A stretch of DNA of 13,315 bases from Gammaproteobacteria bacterium RIFCSPHIGHO2_12_FULL_45_12 (GTDB taxonomy: Bacteria; Pseudomonadota; Gammaproteobacteria; DSM-16500). Positions 6,477-13,315 of this stretch are shown here, one piece after another. Below the pieces are notes generated by a model. That model was given only the letters and a program-made list of their open reading frames with translations. It ran no database searches and was not told where the DNA came from. The stretch's first letter is position 1. Every line of letters starts with the position of its first letter. The stretch is taken from the NCBI GenBank assembly GCA_001801665.1, contig MGYH01000014.1, positions 40,329-53,643 on the forward strand. Reading direction: 5' to 3'. A program made the position numbers and the translations under genes.

Positions 6477-8660
6477 CTAGAACCCGCTTTCTTCAACCAG
6501 TATTTTTTTAATGGCATAAAAAAGCCGATAAACGTAAGAGTTTGAATTGATTCGCAAAAAAACGGAACCGCGTTCAATATGCTGCAGCTTCACCGGTACC
6601 ATGGTCGTCAATAAAATACGATACACTGAATCGACCGGTACAAGACTGCCATCTGGCGCCTGATAGGTTGCAATGCTGCCGCCAAATTCACTGCTATGGT
6701 AACACGGTGTCTCGACCGCCGCCTCCTCGCCTCCTTCACCTTTGATGCCTGAGGAGTAAGCACAGCTCAATTGATTTGCATTCAGATTTTCAATGGATTT
6801 CACTTTGACTTTTATTCCATCCTCACTTAAATCACCTCGATAAAAATGACCAATTAACCCAATTTTCACTTTTGATATGTCTGCCTGGGTCACAAATGCT
6901 TCAACGACGGTTACACTAGGATCAACGACATCGCCAATCCATTCATCCTTTTTAACAATTGCTCCCATATAGAGATCTGGCTGAATGTCAGCCACCACAC
7001 CATTAAATGGAACCGTGAGCGTCAATCGATTTTTTAATTCCAGATAGCGATGATTTTCAGAAGATTGCTTGGTGATATTTGATAACAATGCCGACTGTTG
7101 GCTAGAATATTTCGGGTCAATGGTTGCGCGTCTTAATTCACTTAATGTTTTTTTATATTCCATCTGAATTTGTTTCAGGGTGTAATCAAGATCCGCCGAA
7201 ACAATTGTTACAATAGGTTGATTTGCTTTCACACGGATACCAGGCTTTGGTAAATTTGAAGTCATTACGCCTTCAGCGGGCGCAATTAAAAATTGATGCG
7301 AATAACTCATTGTTGCTGGCAATCTGACTGTGGTTTTGATGGGTAAAAAACTAATGACTAACAACATGCTAAAAACAATTAGCGTCACAATAGTTCGTTT
7401 ATTTAAGCTAAATCTATCTCTTGATTTAATCCATACAATAAGTTCAGTAAGAATTGGGGAAAAAATAAAATAAAATAATTCTACTATAAATAATATAATA
7501 CCTAAAATCTTGATAAAAAAATGATACACCAAAACAGCAATACCAATATAAAGAACAAGCCGATATAGCCAGGTAGCGATGGAATAAATCACTAATATAG
7601 TATGTGTTCGTCTGGAAAAGTGTTCTGGCGGCGGATCTGGCCAGTCAAACAGCCATCGACGTATTTGCCACTTTGTCAATGCAAACGCGCGGGCTTGTAA
7701 ATTAGGAATTTTTAAAAAGTCCGCTAACACATAATAGCCATCAAATCGCATAAACGGGCTGACATTAATCAGCAGGCTACTTATCCAGTTGATAGTGATA
7801 ACCACATAAGCAATTGAGCGTATTGTCGTATCGGCGGTATTACACCAGACTAAAGCCGCTAAAATGGTGACATACGTTTCCATCCAGATGCCTGCCAAGG
7901 CAATACGCATGCGCTGCTTACTATTCAATACCCAGCTCAAGGTGGTGTCCGTAAATAAAACGGGCCAAAAAACCAGGAACGCCACGCCAAAGGTTGGCAC
8001 CGGAATGCCATAACGTTTACACATATAAGCGTGGCCAAGCTCATGAAAAAACTTGCAGACACTAAACGCAATAAAATAAAAAAACAGCCCCGTCCAGGTG
8101 AAGATGGTCGAAAAAGTATGTGTGAACTCTTCCCATTGAAGGCCGATCTGATAAACTGCAACAAAAGCTAATGCCAACATTAAATAGCCGACATACTTAT
8201 TAAACATCAGGTTGCCAATTTGCTTTGTATGGCTTAAAAATTTATTGGGATGCCAAAGTGGGATTTTAAAAAATAAGTAATAAGTCACTAGCCAGTGCAA
8301 AATATTTTCGTCTTTAAATAATTTTTGACTCTTTGCATGTTTATAAATTTGGTAACCACTTTGTTGTACTAAATAATTGTGAATTAAAAATTGCGCAATA
8401 TGCTTAATGTCCGCCATCTCTACATGCAAAGTTGTCTCGCTCAGAATGGCATCGATTATTTTCTGGGGTTCCTCGAGTGTCCAGCGAATCAATATTTCAT
8501 ATTCCATCCAGCCAATGACAAAGAATTTATTTCGACCCGCGTCATGAATCAACCACTGCGGCTTGCCATCCGGATCATAATCACTAAATGAAAACGTCAA
8601 GCCATTTCTAAGCTTGGGTAATTTCAAGGGGGGATTTGGTTCTATTTCATCATTTTCCAC
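6477..8660 (-). CDS. M50 (site-2-protease-like) metallopeptidase fused to a HlyD-type adaptor
   Basis: This 727-residue membrane protein has three parts. Residues about 20-105 look like a small PqqD-like/RRE fold, the N-terminal part often seen in M50-HlyD proteins. Residues about 120-440 hold roughly eight hydrophobic segments with the zinc-protease motif HELGH (His206, Glu207, His210) and the second S2P motif NVSPFMRFDG, whose Asp307 is the expected third zinc ligand. Residues about 450-620 are a HlyD-like adaptor with two lipoyl half-motifs (APAEGVMTSNLPKPGIRVKA and VPFNGVVADIQPDLYMGAIV) around a short coiled coil. The start is a GTG at 8660, supported by GGGGA (8669-8673) with an 8-base spacer; the next in-frame Met is about 50 codons on, inside the PqqD-like part. 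Only 3 bases separate it from the preceding stop. All catalytic residues are present, so the protease is probably active. The substrate is unknown; the LEPR protein is the obvious candidate. Confidence 0.88.
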   Translation of the reverse strand: MENDEIEPNPPLKLPKLRNGLTFSFSDYDPDGKPQWLIHDAGRNKFFVIGWMEYEILIRWTLEEPQKIIDAILSETTLHVEMADIKHIAQFLIHNYLVQQSGYQIYKHAKSQKLFKDENILHWLVTYYLFFKIPLWHPNKFLSHTKQIGNLMFNKYVGYLMLALAFVAVYQIGLQWEEFTHTFSTIFTWTGLFFYFIAFSVCKFFHELGHAYMCKRYGIPVPTFGVAFLVFWPVLFTDTTLSWVLNSKQRMRIALAGIWMETYVTILAALVWCNTADTTIRSIAYVVITINWISSLLINVSPFMRFDGYYVLADFLKIPNLQARAFALTKWQIRRWLFDWPDPPPEHFSRRTHTILVIYSIATWLYRLVLYIGIAVLVYHFFIKILGIILFIVELFYFIFSPILTELIVWIKSRDRFSLNKRTIVTLIVFSMLLVISFLPIKTTVRLPATMSYSHQFLIAPAEGVMTSNLPKPGIRVKANQPIVTIVSADLDYTLKQIQMEYKKTLSELRRATIDPKYSSQQSALLSNITKQSSENHRYLELKNRLTLTVPFNGVVADIQPDLYMGAIVKKDEWIGDVVDPSVTVVEAFVTQADISKVKIGLIGHFYRGDLSEDGIKVKVKSIENLNANQLSCAYSSGIKGEGGEEAAVETPCYHSSEFGGSIATYQAPDGSLVPVDSVYRILLTTMVPVKLQHIERGSVFLRINSNSYVYRLFYAIKKILVEESGF

Positions 8661-8663
8661 AGC

Positions 8664-10040
8664 TTATATCCCCAGCGTCTGCCTGATTGCCTGCAATGGT
8701 CGTCGGAATAAATAATAGATGAGTGGTACGCGATGTCCATAAAGTCTAACTGTTCCTTGTGCGCCAAGCTGTGGCGGGCTTGCTGTTTTGTTTGTAAAGT
8801 CAGCCAGCAATTGATATGCCAAAATTTTACTGGGCATAACCTTGGCATTATAGCCAATCGTATTCACTTCAATGTTTAATCCAACTAATTTTCCATATAA
8901 ATAAAACTCACCGGATGCGCCTACGTCTAACTGAATGACATCGGCTATTGGTAACGCAATCTTTAATTTCACTTTTTTGGGGTCAGCAATCGCTAATATG
9001 CGTTCTCCCGTATGGACTGGCTGACCAACCCAGTCCTCTTTGCTATCAAAAATTACAATGCCCGCAACGGGGCTAACGACATCCGCTTTTTTCAGCAACT
9101 CATTGGTATAATCGAGATGCGCCTTATCAATACCCAATTGGGCCTGCAAAATGGGCACTTCAGAACGGCGCTGATCATTGCTCAGCCCCTGACTAATGGC
9201 CGTTCGTAATTTTGCTTGCGTTAACAACACTTCTTTTTGACTCACCTCAGCCGTCGATTGCAAATCTGTTTTATCCAGTGTCAGCAGTAACTGCCCTGCT
9301 TTCACCTTTTCCCCCGGACTAACTGAAAATGAACGAATGACACTTTGCATGGGAGCATTAATCAAAATGGGATTTTTGGGCACGACCGTGCCTTTTGCCA
9401 ACACAGATAATCTAACAGGAAAAAGTAGCACTCCAATTGCAACCAGGATTCCCGCTATTGCGTGAGGTTTTTCCTTTAGCTTTAGCAAAATGGATATTCT
9501 TTTTTCTTTTACCAGAATTTGCCACGCGTATTGATAGCTAGACAACAGCCAGCCCATCATTTTAATTTCTGACTCGCTAAAAGATTTCTCCCAAAAAAAC
9601 AGCAGCCCTCCCACCACTGTCTGAGAGCGATTCAGAAACGGGCACCACAATAAATAATGCGGCAACGTATCCGGCCATTCACTTTGATCTGGATTATGAT
9701 AGTGTAAATGAGGGTCCAGATCATTTTGTTCATATTGAACTTGATGAATAATTTTAGCAGAGGGGCTTTTCATTATTTCGTGAATTTTTAATTTAAGCCA
9801 CTCATTCGTGGGAGCATGCTCGTCAATCTCTGCTGTGCCAGACTGCGACATTAAACTCACACCACCCATATCACCTTTTTGCCACAAAAATCCGGTATGA
9901 TAACGTATTAACCGATGCGATTCGTTAGTCGCAAAAAAACCAAACTCGCGTATATTGCTTAACTTTCTAATTTCATCGTCAAGCACAAGCAGTGTCGCTA
10001 ACCCTTCTATCTGCGCTTGTTTAGCTTCGTCAATTTCCAT
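8664..10040 (-). CDS. HlyD-family adaptor with N-terminal cytoplasmic GAF-like domain
   Basis: This 458-residue protein has two halves. Residues about 10-180 look like a GAF-type domain: a helix, a strand pair around REFGFFATNESHRLIRYHTG, and a late strand GGLLFFWEKSFSESEIKMMG leading into a helix. One membrane segment (about 191-209) follows. The periplasmic part is a HlyD adaptor with a first lipoyl half at APMQSVIRSFSVSPGEKVKA (about 229-248), a coiled coil (about 255-330) and a second half at VVSPVAGIVIFDSKEDWVGQ, then beta-barrel strands. It would link inner and outer membrane parts of an export machine, while the GAF-like half could sense a cytoplasmic ligand or serve as a docking surface. 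The ATG at 10040 follows the preceding stop by 2 bases, and a 3-base gap separates its own stop from the M50-HlyD start. The GAF call is from pattern alone. Confidence 0.85.
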   Translation of the reverse strand: MEIDEAKQAQIEGLATLLVLDDEIRKLSNIREFGFFATNESHRLIRYHTGFLWQKGDMGGVSLMSQSGTAEIDEHAPTNEWLKLKIHEIMKSPSAKIIHQVQYEQNDLDPHLHYHNPDQSEWPDTLPHYLLWCPFLNRSQTVVGGLLFFWEKSFSESEIKMMGWLLSSYQYAWQILVKEKRISILLKLKEKPHAIAGILVAIGVLLFPVRLSVLAKGTVVPKNPILINAPMQSVIRSFSVSPGEKVKAGQLLLTLDKTDLQSTAEVSQKEVLLTQAKLRTAISQGLSNDQRRSEVPILQAQLGIDKAHLDYTNELLKKADVVSPVAGIVIFDSKEDWVGQPVHTGERILAIADPKKVKLKIALPIADVIQLDVGASGEFYLYGKLVGLNIEVNTIGYNAKVMPSKILAYQLLADFTNKTASPPQLGAQGTVRLYGHRVPLIYYLFRRPLQAIRQTLGI

Positions 10041-10042
10041 CG

Positions 10043-10897
10043 TTACTGATCGCCTGAAACCCGTGAATTGTCAACACTTTCAGGAAATAATGCCTGACCA
10101 CTCATACCAGGCCGAAAATGTTTATTTGTTATTTTTAACCCGCCATAAATTTTTACCGTTTGACTAATGGAGTCTATCTCTGGATCAATCTTGGTGACGT
10201 AAGCTTCTATTTTTTCACCGGTCTCATTGACTTGCACATAAAATTTTGTGCCCACATGTAGCCATTTCAACCATTTGGAAGGAACTTGTAACTTTAATTC
10301 AAGATTTTCTGTATTCACAATTTTAAGCAGTGGATCGCCTGGCTTGACGGTTTCATTAGTGTGCACCATCAATTCAGAAACAGAACCATTGAATGGTGCT
10401 TTGATAATACATTTTTCGACAATGGCATTTAATTTATCGACTTCTGCTTTTGCAATTTGTTGATCCGAATAAGACTTTGTCATTTCAAACTCACTAATTG
10501 AACCGTAGGACTTGAGTTTTTTTGCGCTGTTATAGGCCATATCGGCAGATTGCATTTGTGCTTTGGCCTTTTGTAATTCCGCACTCTGAATGCGACAATC
10601 CAGTTTCAGCAGCACGTCACCCGCTTTAAAACTATTGCCCGCTTTTACCGGCGCATTTAACACACTGGCGGCCGTTTCACTGGAAAAGGTTGCCTGATCG
10701 CTTGGCTCAAAAATGACATATTCGGGTGTGCTGATATTTTCAGGAAACCTGTCTTTGGATGGTGAAATGGGCAACGATTTTGTTCCCGTTAAAGAGGTTG
10801 GCAACGAGGACGGCAAGGTATCAACCATACTGGACGCTATTGCAAATGCCGGCAATAGGGAGACCAGAAGCATCAACCATAAACGGATATATTTCAT
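10043..10897 (-). CDS. Secreted periplasmic adaptor (HlyD/RND membrane-fusion type)
   Basis: A 284-residue protein when started at the ATG 10897-10895, giving MKYIRLWLMLLVSLLPAFAI: a Sec signal peptide with probable cleavage near residues 20-22. The open frame extends 33 codons upstream into the preceding gene, but that extension would bury the signal peptide. After a Ser/Pro-rich linker (about 23-60) come lipoyl half-motifs VLNAPVKAGNSFKAGDVLLK and IIKAPFNGSVSELMVHTNET. They flank a short coiled hairpin (about 105-165), and beta-barrel strands follow. This layout is that of RND/HlyD membrane-fusion proteins that bridge to a TolC-like channel. It begins 7 bases after the outer-membrane lipoprotein stop and ends 2 bases before the GAF-HlyD start. 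It lacks the N-terminal membrane anchor of classical HlyD, so it should be free in the periplasm. Confidence 0.85.
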   Translation of the reverse strand: MKYIRLWLMLLVSLLPAFAIASSMVDTLPSSLPTSLTGTKSLPISPSKDRFPENISTPEYVIFEPSDQATFSSETAASVLNAPVKAGNSFKAGDVLLKLDCRIQSAELQKAKAQMQSADMAYNSAKKLKSYGSISEFEMTKSYSDQQIAKAEVDKLNAIVEKCIIKAPFNGSVSELMVHTNETVKPGDPLLKIVNTENLELKLQVPSKWLKWLHVGTKFYVQVNETGEKIEAYVTKIDPEIDSISQTVKIYGGLKITNKHFRPGMSGQALFPESVDNSRVSGDQ

Positions 10898-10904
10898 GCC
10901 GCAT

Positions 10905-12449
10905 CTACAGATAATGTCTGCGGTTTTTAGCATGAAATAGGCTGTTGTACTTGTATTCAACATATCGATTAAATTCCATTGTATTTTGCATGGCAAACGT
11001 TCGCTTAATTAATTCGGTTGCTTGCGGCAGTGGTAAATTAGCCGCGCCTAATGGCAGAATATCACTTCCTGACGATAAATATAACTCGCCAAGTGCCGTG
11101 GATAAATCTGACTGTAAAATATCGGCTTCCATTTTTGCCGTAATATAACGCAATTTTGACACGATCACTTGCTGCTTGCTGGCAAGCGATGCACGATGCC
11201 GATTTGAAAACAAAGTATAAATTGCTTTAGCATTCATTGCCTGACTATTTGTCACTTGGAACTCTTTTGCTAAATTTTGATAATGAGCGTACGCATAACG
11301 CGTTTCTGTTAATGCGGTTAAGGTTAGCGCCATCAGTTTTAATTTTTCATATTCAATTTGCGCTTTCGCTGTATCTAAGGCTTTTGGCAATGTCGCTAAA
11401 TTCATTAAGTTCCATGAAATATCAATGGATCGATCCAGCCATTCATTATTGATCAAAAATTTATTTCTATTATAATTCCAGCCATGATTTAACGTGATGC
11501 CAGGCAAAGCCTGAAAAATGACTGCTCTCACGCCTAATTGCGCAATTTGTTTTTGATAACCTTGACTACGAATTTCCGGTCGACTGACCAGCGTAATGGC
11601 ATCCAGCTTCTTAAAGTTTAATCGATTTAAATTTTGAGCCTTCGTCACGGCAATGGGAGGACGCACAAGCGTTAGCTTGGTATCGACAGGTAAATTTAAC
11701 AAGTGTTTCAAATCAATTTGTGCTTTTTCAAATTTATATTGCATTTGAATCAAGCGTCTATTCCCCTCAATGATGGAGGTTTGATAATTCAAAATACTTT
11801 CTTGCGGAACCATTTTATCCTGAATGGCGCGCTCCAATTCATTTTTTGCCGTCGCTAGCAACAATTGAAATTCGCGCACATCTTTCATTAATTCTTGTGC
11901 GCTATAAGCGGCCCAATAAGATATGCGGATGTCTTGCGCTAACTGCTGCAACTGCTTTCGCGCTTCTTCTTGCGCAATCAAATAACGCTCACCTTGCTGA
12001 CGGGCGCGCACGTATCCCATGCCAAACTCTAAAATATTCCAGGTAATCCCTTCCCGTGCTGATAACAACGTTCGCGGTGTCGAGTTCAAAACACCCGTTG
12101 GCTGACCGGCACTTGTCACGCCGAAGCTTGAAAAATCATTGTTTCGTGAATAAAGCGAACCCGTGGTGTTGATGGCAGGGAACATGGCCAGCTTGGCTAA
12201 ATCCAGTTGGCCCGCTTGCAGCGCATCGTTGACTAATTTAATGCGATAATCCAGGTTATAACGAATGCCGCGCGCGAGTGCTTCATTAAAATCTAATTTT
12301 CCTTTAAATTTATTCTGTCGTGCAAACAACTGTTTAACGTTTGCTTGCGCCTCGCGATAGGCTTGATTGATGGTTAAAGGTTCTGGTGTGACGGTGCACC
12401 CAAACAACAGGCTCGTGATCAAGCATAATATTGCTTTGTTCAGCCGCAT
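10905..12449 (-). CDS. TolC-family outer-membrane efflux lipoprotein
   Basis: This 514-residue protein has a lipoprotein signal ending in the lipobox LLFGC (Cys18), so the mature form is expected to be lipid-anchored. Two OEP-type repeats follow. One is around LDFNEALARGIRYNLDYRIK, with a coiled coil through about 230. The other is around TLVSRPEIRSQGYQKQIAQL, with a second coiled coil to about 450. Strand-like stretches (AINTTGSLYSRNNDF, GITLNHGWNYNRN) fit the beta-barrel. TolC-family trimers form the outer-membrane channel of tripartite exporters. The ATG is preceded by AGAGGTGG (12456-12463) at 6 bases and a likely promoter further up. It is the first gene of a four-gene minus-strand operon with three adaptor-type partners. 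Lipid anchoring is more typical of the NodT/OprM branch than of TolC itself. Confidence 0.9.
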   Translation of the reverse strand: MRLNKAILCLITSLLFGCTVTPEPLTINQAYREAQANVKQLFARQNKFKGKLDFNEALARGIRYNLDYRIKLVNDALQAGQLDLAKLAMFPAINTTGSLYSRNNDFSSFGVTSAGQPTGVLNSTPRTLLSAREGITWNILEFGMGYVRARQQGERYLIAQEEARKQLQQLAQDIRISYWAAYSAQELMKDVREFQLLLATAKNELERAIQDKMVPQESILNYQTSIIEGNRRLIQMQYKFEKAQIDLKHLLNLPVDTKLTLVRPPIAVTKAQNLNRLNFKKLDAITLVSRPEIRSQGYQKQIAQLGVRAVIFQALPGITLNHGWNYNRNKFLINNEWLDRSIDISWNLMNLATLPKALDTAKAQIEYEKLKLMALTLTALTETRYAYAHYQNLAKEFQVTNSQAMNAKAIYTLFSNRHRASLASKQQVIVSKLRYITAKMEADILQSDLSTALGELYLSSGSDILPLGAANLPLPQATELIKRTFAMQNTMEFNRYVEYKYNSLFHAKNRRHYL

Positions 12450-12470
12450 CCCTGTCCACCTCTACCCAAA

Positions 12471-12499
12471 CTTTAACATTATTTGTACATAATACGCAA
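12471..12499 (-). promoter_or_regulatory. Promoter of the TolC-like/adaptor/M50 operon
   Basis: On the minus strand, TTGCGT (12499-12494) and TTAAAG (12476-12471) are separated by 17 bases, which fits sigma-70 spacing. It lies about 20 bases before the ribosome-binding site of the outer-membrane lipoprotein gene. The MITE copy B sits about 41 bases upstream of the -35. Confidence 0.45.
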
Positions 12500-12531
12500 T
12501 GTTTTGTTTCCATAGGGTATTTATGGCCCGT

Positions 12532-12699
12532 ATTTAACTGGGCTTTGTTGCATCAATCCAAACTGGGCAGGGTGGATTAGGCGTTTTTTGCCGTAATCCG
12601 CCAAATTGGTGGATTACGACGCAAAAAGCGCGTCTAATCCACCCTACATTGACGTCAAAATGTGTCGCATTTAATTTATGCAACAACGCCATTTAACTG
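12532..12699. mobile_element. Complete 150-bp MITE (copy B) with IS903-like ends and 9-bp target duplication
   Basis: The element is 12541-12690. Its left end is GGCTTTGTTGCATCAATC and its right end, read inward, is GGCGTTGTTGCATAAATT, so the terminal inverted repeats match closely. ATTTAACTG occurs immediately before (12532-12540) and immediately after (12691-12699), a perfect 9-bp direct repeat. From memory, IS903-group (IS5 family) ends begin GGCTTTGTTGAATAAATC and this group makes 9-bp duplications, so an IS903-like transposase is the likely mobiliser (inference). Inside are two hairpins (12571-12602 and 12608-12643) built from GGTGGATTA/TAATCC arms, and there is no coding capacity. It lies between the export operon and the LEPR gene. 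Confidence 0.9.
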
Positions 12700-12717
12700 G
12701 TGTTGTACTCGTTGTCC

Positions 12718-12732
12718 CGCGGCTTGCCCGCG
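12718..12732. repeat. Small GC-rich hairpin
   Basis: CGCGG (12718-12722) pairs with CCGCG (12728-12732) around a 5-base loop, between MITE copy B and half-copy C. It may be part of another dispersed intergenic repeat; no T-run follows on either strand. Confidence 0.3.
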
Positions 12733-12740
12733 AGATCCAG

Positions 12741-12790
12741 TCAATTGGTGGATTACGATGCAAAAAGCGCATCTAATCCACCCTACATTT
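12741..12790 (+). repeat. Half-copy of the twin-hairpin repeat, copy C
   Basis: The segment matches the right half of copy B (about 12602-12650). GGTGGATTA (12747-12755) pairs with TAATCCACC (12774-12782) and an inner stem GATGC/GCATC is closed by the same AAAAAGC loop. Copy B has GACGC/GCGTC at the inner stem, so both sides changed together and pairing is kept. No terminal inverted repeats or target duplication are seen around it. Confidence 0.75.
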
Positions 12791-12921
12791 ACTTTTAATT
12801 TCATGAAAAATATCATTTTTATTGCCAAAAAACAGTCTGGTGACAGCACGGCAGCCAGCGTGGCCTTTTTCTATATTAATTAAATTTATTGAGGCTATTT
12901 GCACAAAAACATACCAATATT

Positions 12922-12930
12922 TGCTACACT
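12922..12930 (+). promoter_or_regulatory. Extended -10 promoter for the LEPR-motif gene
   Basis: TGCTACACT is an extended -10 (TGn plus TACACT at 12925-12930). TTGCAC at 12899-12904 could act as a -35 but sits 20 bases away. This would give a leader of about 50 bases before the GTG start, covering the hairpin region at 12935-12974. Confidence 0.35.
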
Positions 12931-12934
12931 ATAT

Positions 12935-12974
12935 AGGTAAGCGGCATTGACGCAGGCTTTTACCTGTTTGCCGC
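12935..12974 (+). promoter_or_regulatory. Structured leader with alternative pairings before the LEPR gene
   Basis: GCGGCA (12941-12946) can pair with TGCCGC (12969-12974), enclosing CAGG/CCTG (12953-12956 with 12963-12966). Alternatively AGGTAA (12935-12940) can pair with TTACCT (12960-12965), which excludes the inner stem. The structure ends 3 bases before the GAGGG ribosome-binding site (12978-12982). A role in translation control is possible but unproven. Confidence 0.35.
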
Positions 12975-12989
12975 AATGAGGGTATGACT

Positions 12990-13315
12990 GTGAAAAACAA
13001 GTCACCTAGAGAATCAAAGAAGCGTCGTCAGCGATATTCCTTGCTGAAACAAGCTCTTGAGCCTCGAATCTTGTACGATGCCAGTCTGGCGGCACCTAGT
13101 CATGACGTGGGTGCCGCCCCAGACAGCGCACTGGATGCCGCCCCGCCCGATGCCAGTCAAATTGCTCATGAAGCCGCGCTCATTGACGCGACTGGCCCCG
13201 TCACGGCCAAGCAGTCTGATAACACTATCATTGTTGATGGTGCCATGGACACCTCGTTTGCTCACGCGAATGACACTTCCAATGTATTGAAATTACAAGA
13301 ATTTTCTACTTTTTC
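12990..13315 (+). CDS. Giant surface/secreted protein with N-terminal LEPR motif, 5' part only
   Basis: A GTG at 12990 with GAGGG (12978-12982) 7 bases upstream starts a frame open to the window edge. An in-frame ATG at 12984 is only 1 base from that ribosome-binding site, so GTG is preferred. The visible 108 residues begin with a basic stretch KNKSPRESKKRRQRYSLLKQ, then ALEPRILYDASLAAP, then an Asp/Ala/Pro-rich region. There is no classical Sec signal. The basic head plus LEPRxLYDA/LEPRxLFDA motif is familiar at the N-terminus of very large repeat proteins (VCBS, cadherin-like, DUF4347) that are exported to the cell surface. It is divergent from the TolC-like/adaptor/M50 operon, which fits a cargo-plus-machine arrangement. 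Total length, repeats and C-terminal signal are outside the window, so the class assignment rests on the motif and context. Confidence 0.7.
   Translation, partial: MKNKSPRESKKRRQRYSLLKQALEPRILYDASLAAPSHDVGAAPDSALDAAPPDASQIAHEAALIDATGPVTAKQSDNTIIVDGAMDTSFAHANDTSNVLKLQEFSTF

Noticed and set aside
10898..10996. Upstream extension of the periplasmic adaptor
   Set aside because: It overlaps the end of the lipoprotein gene and would place the clear signal peptide internally.
6477..12449. Classical type I secretion operon
   Set aside because: HlyD-like and TolC-like genes are present but no ABC-transporter Walker motifs were found in any frame of the window, so this label would be unsupported.
12662..12883. 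73-codon plus-strand frame between MITE and LEPR gene
   Set aside because: It runs through MITE copy B, the hairpins and copy C; no ribosome-binding site and no protein-like composition.
13014..13290. Frames of 77 and 83 codons overlapping the LEPR gene
   Set aside because: Shadows in other frames or strand of the LEPR coding frame, which has a start, ribosome-binding site and recognisable motif.

Overview
The window looks like a gammaproteobacterial chromosome, possibly from the Legionellales/Coxiellaceae, although that placement is only an impression. Evidence for a gammaproteobacterium is the run of housekeeping genes hemC (5' end only, minus strand), ubiK, a nudF remnant, parE and parC. 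The ParE and ParC proteins read almost collinearly with the enterobacterial ones. No rRNA, tRNA or CRISPR array was seen.

Left part (1-5401): the 5' end of hemC points left out of the window. A non-coding stretch of about 400 bases follows, holding a truncated twin-hairpin repeat (copy A), a second strong hairpin and the ubiK promoter region. ubiK overlaps the start of nudF by an ATGA. nudF has lost about 85-90 internal codons, including the whole Nudix box, and its two remaining pieces are in different frames. parE starts inside the last bases of the nudF remnant and parC follows, so both topoisomerase IV subunits are co-directional. ParC carries Met at the position of E. coli Ser80.

Middle and right part (5505-12449, all minus strand): a tight four-gene operon, read from right to left, encodes a TolC-family outer-membrane lipoprotein, a secreted periplasmic adaptor, a GAF-like domain + membrane segment + HlyD adaptor, and an M50 (site-2-protease-like) membrane metallopeptidase fused to a HlyD-type adaptor. 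The genes are separated by 7, 2 and 3 bases. A 289-residue protein of unknown function follows, with its own promoter and ribosome-binding site.

Right edge (12450-13315): a divergent intergenic region holds the operon promoter and a complete 150-bp MITE (copy B) with IS903-like terminal inverted repeats and a perfect 9-bp target duplication. It also holds a half-copy of the same hairpin (copy C) and a structured leader. The leader precedes the start of a protein with an N-terminal LEPRILYDA motif, typical of giant surface or secreted repeat proteins; that gene runs off the window.

Inference: the divergent cluster looks like an envelope-spanning apparatus (outer-membrane channel plus three lipoyl/HlyD-type proteins plus an intramembrane-type protease) dedicated to exporting or processing the giant LEPR protein. 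No ABC-transporter ATPase lies in the window, which sets it apart from a classical type I secretion locus. This cluster is the main candidate for a poorly described system here.
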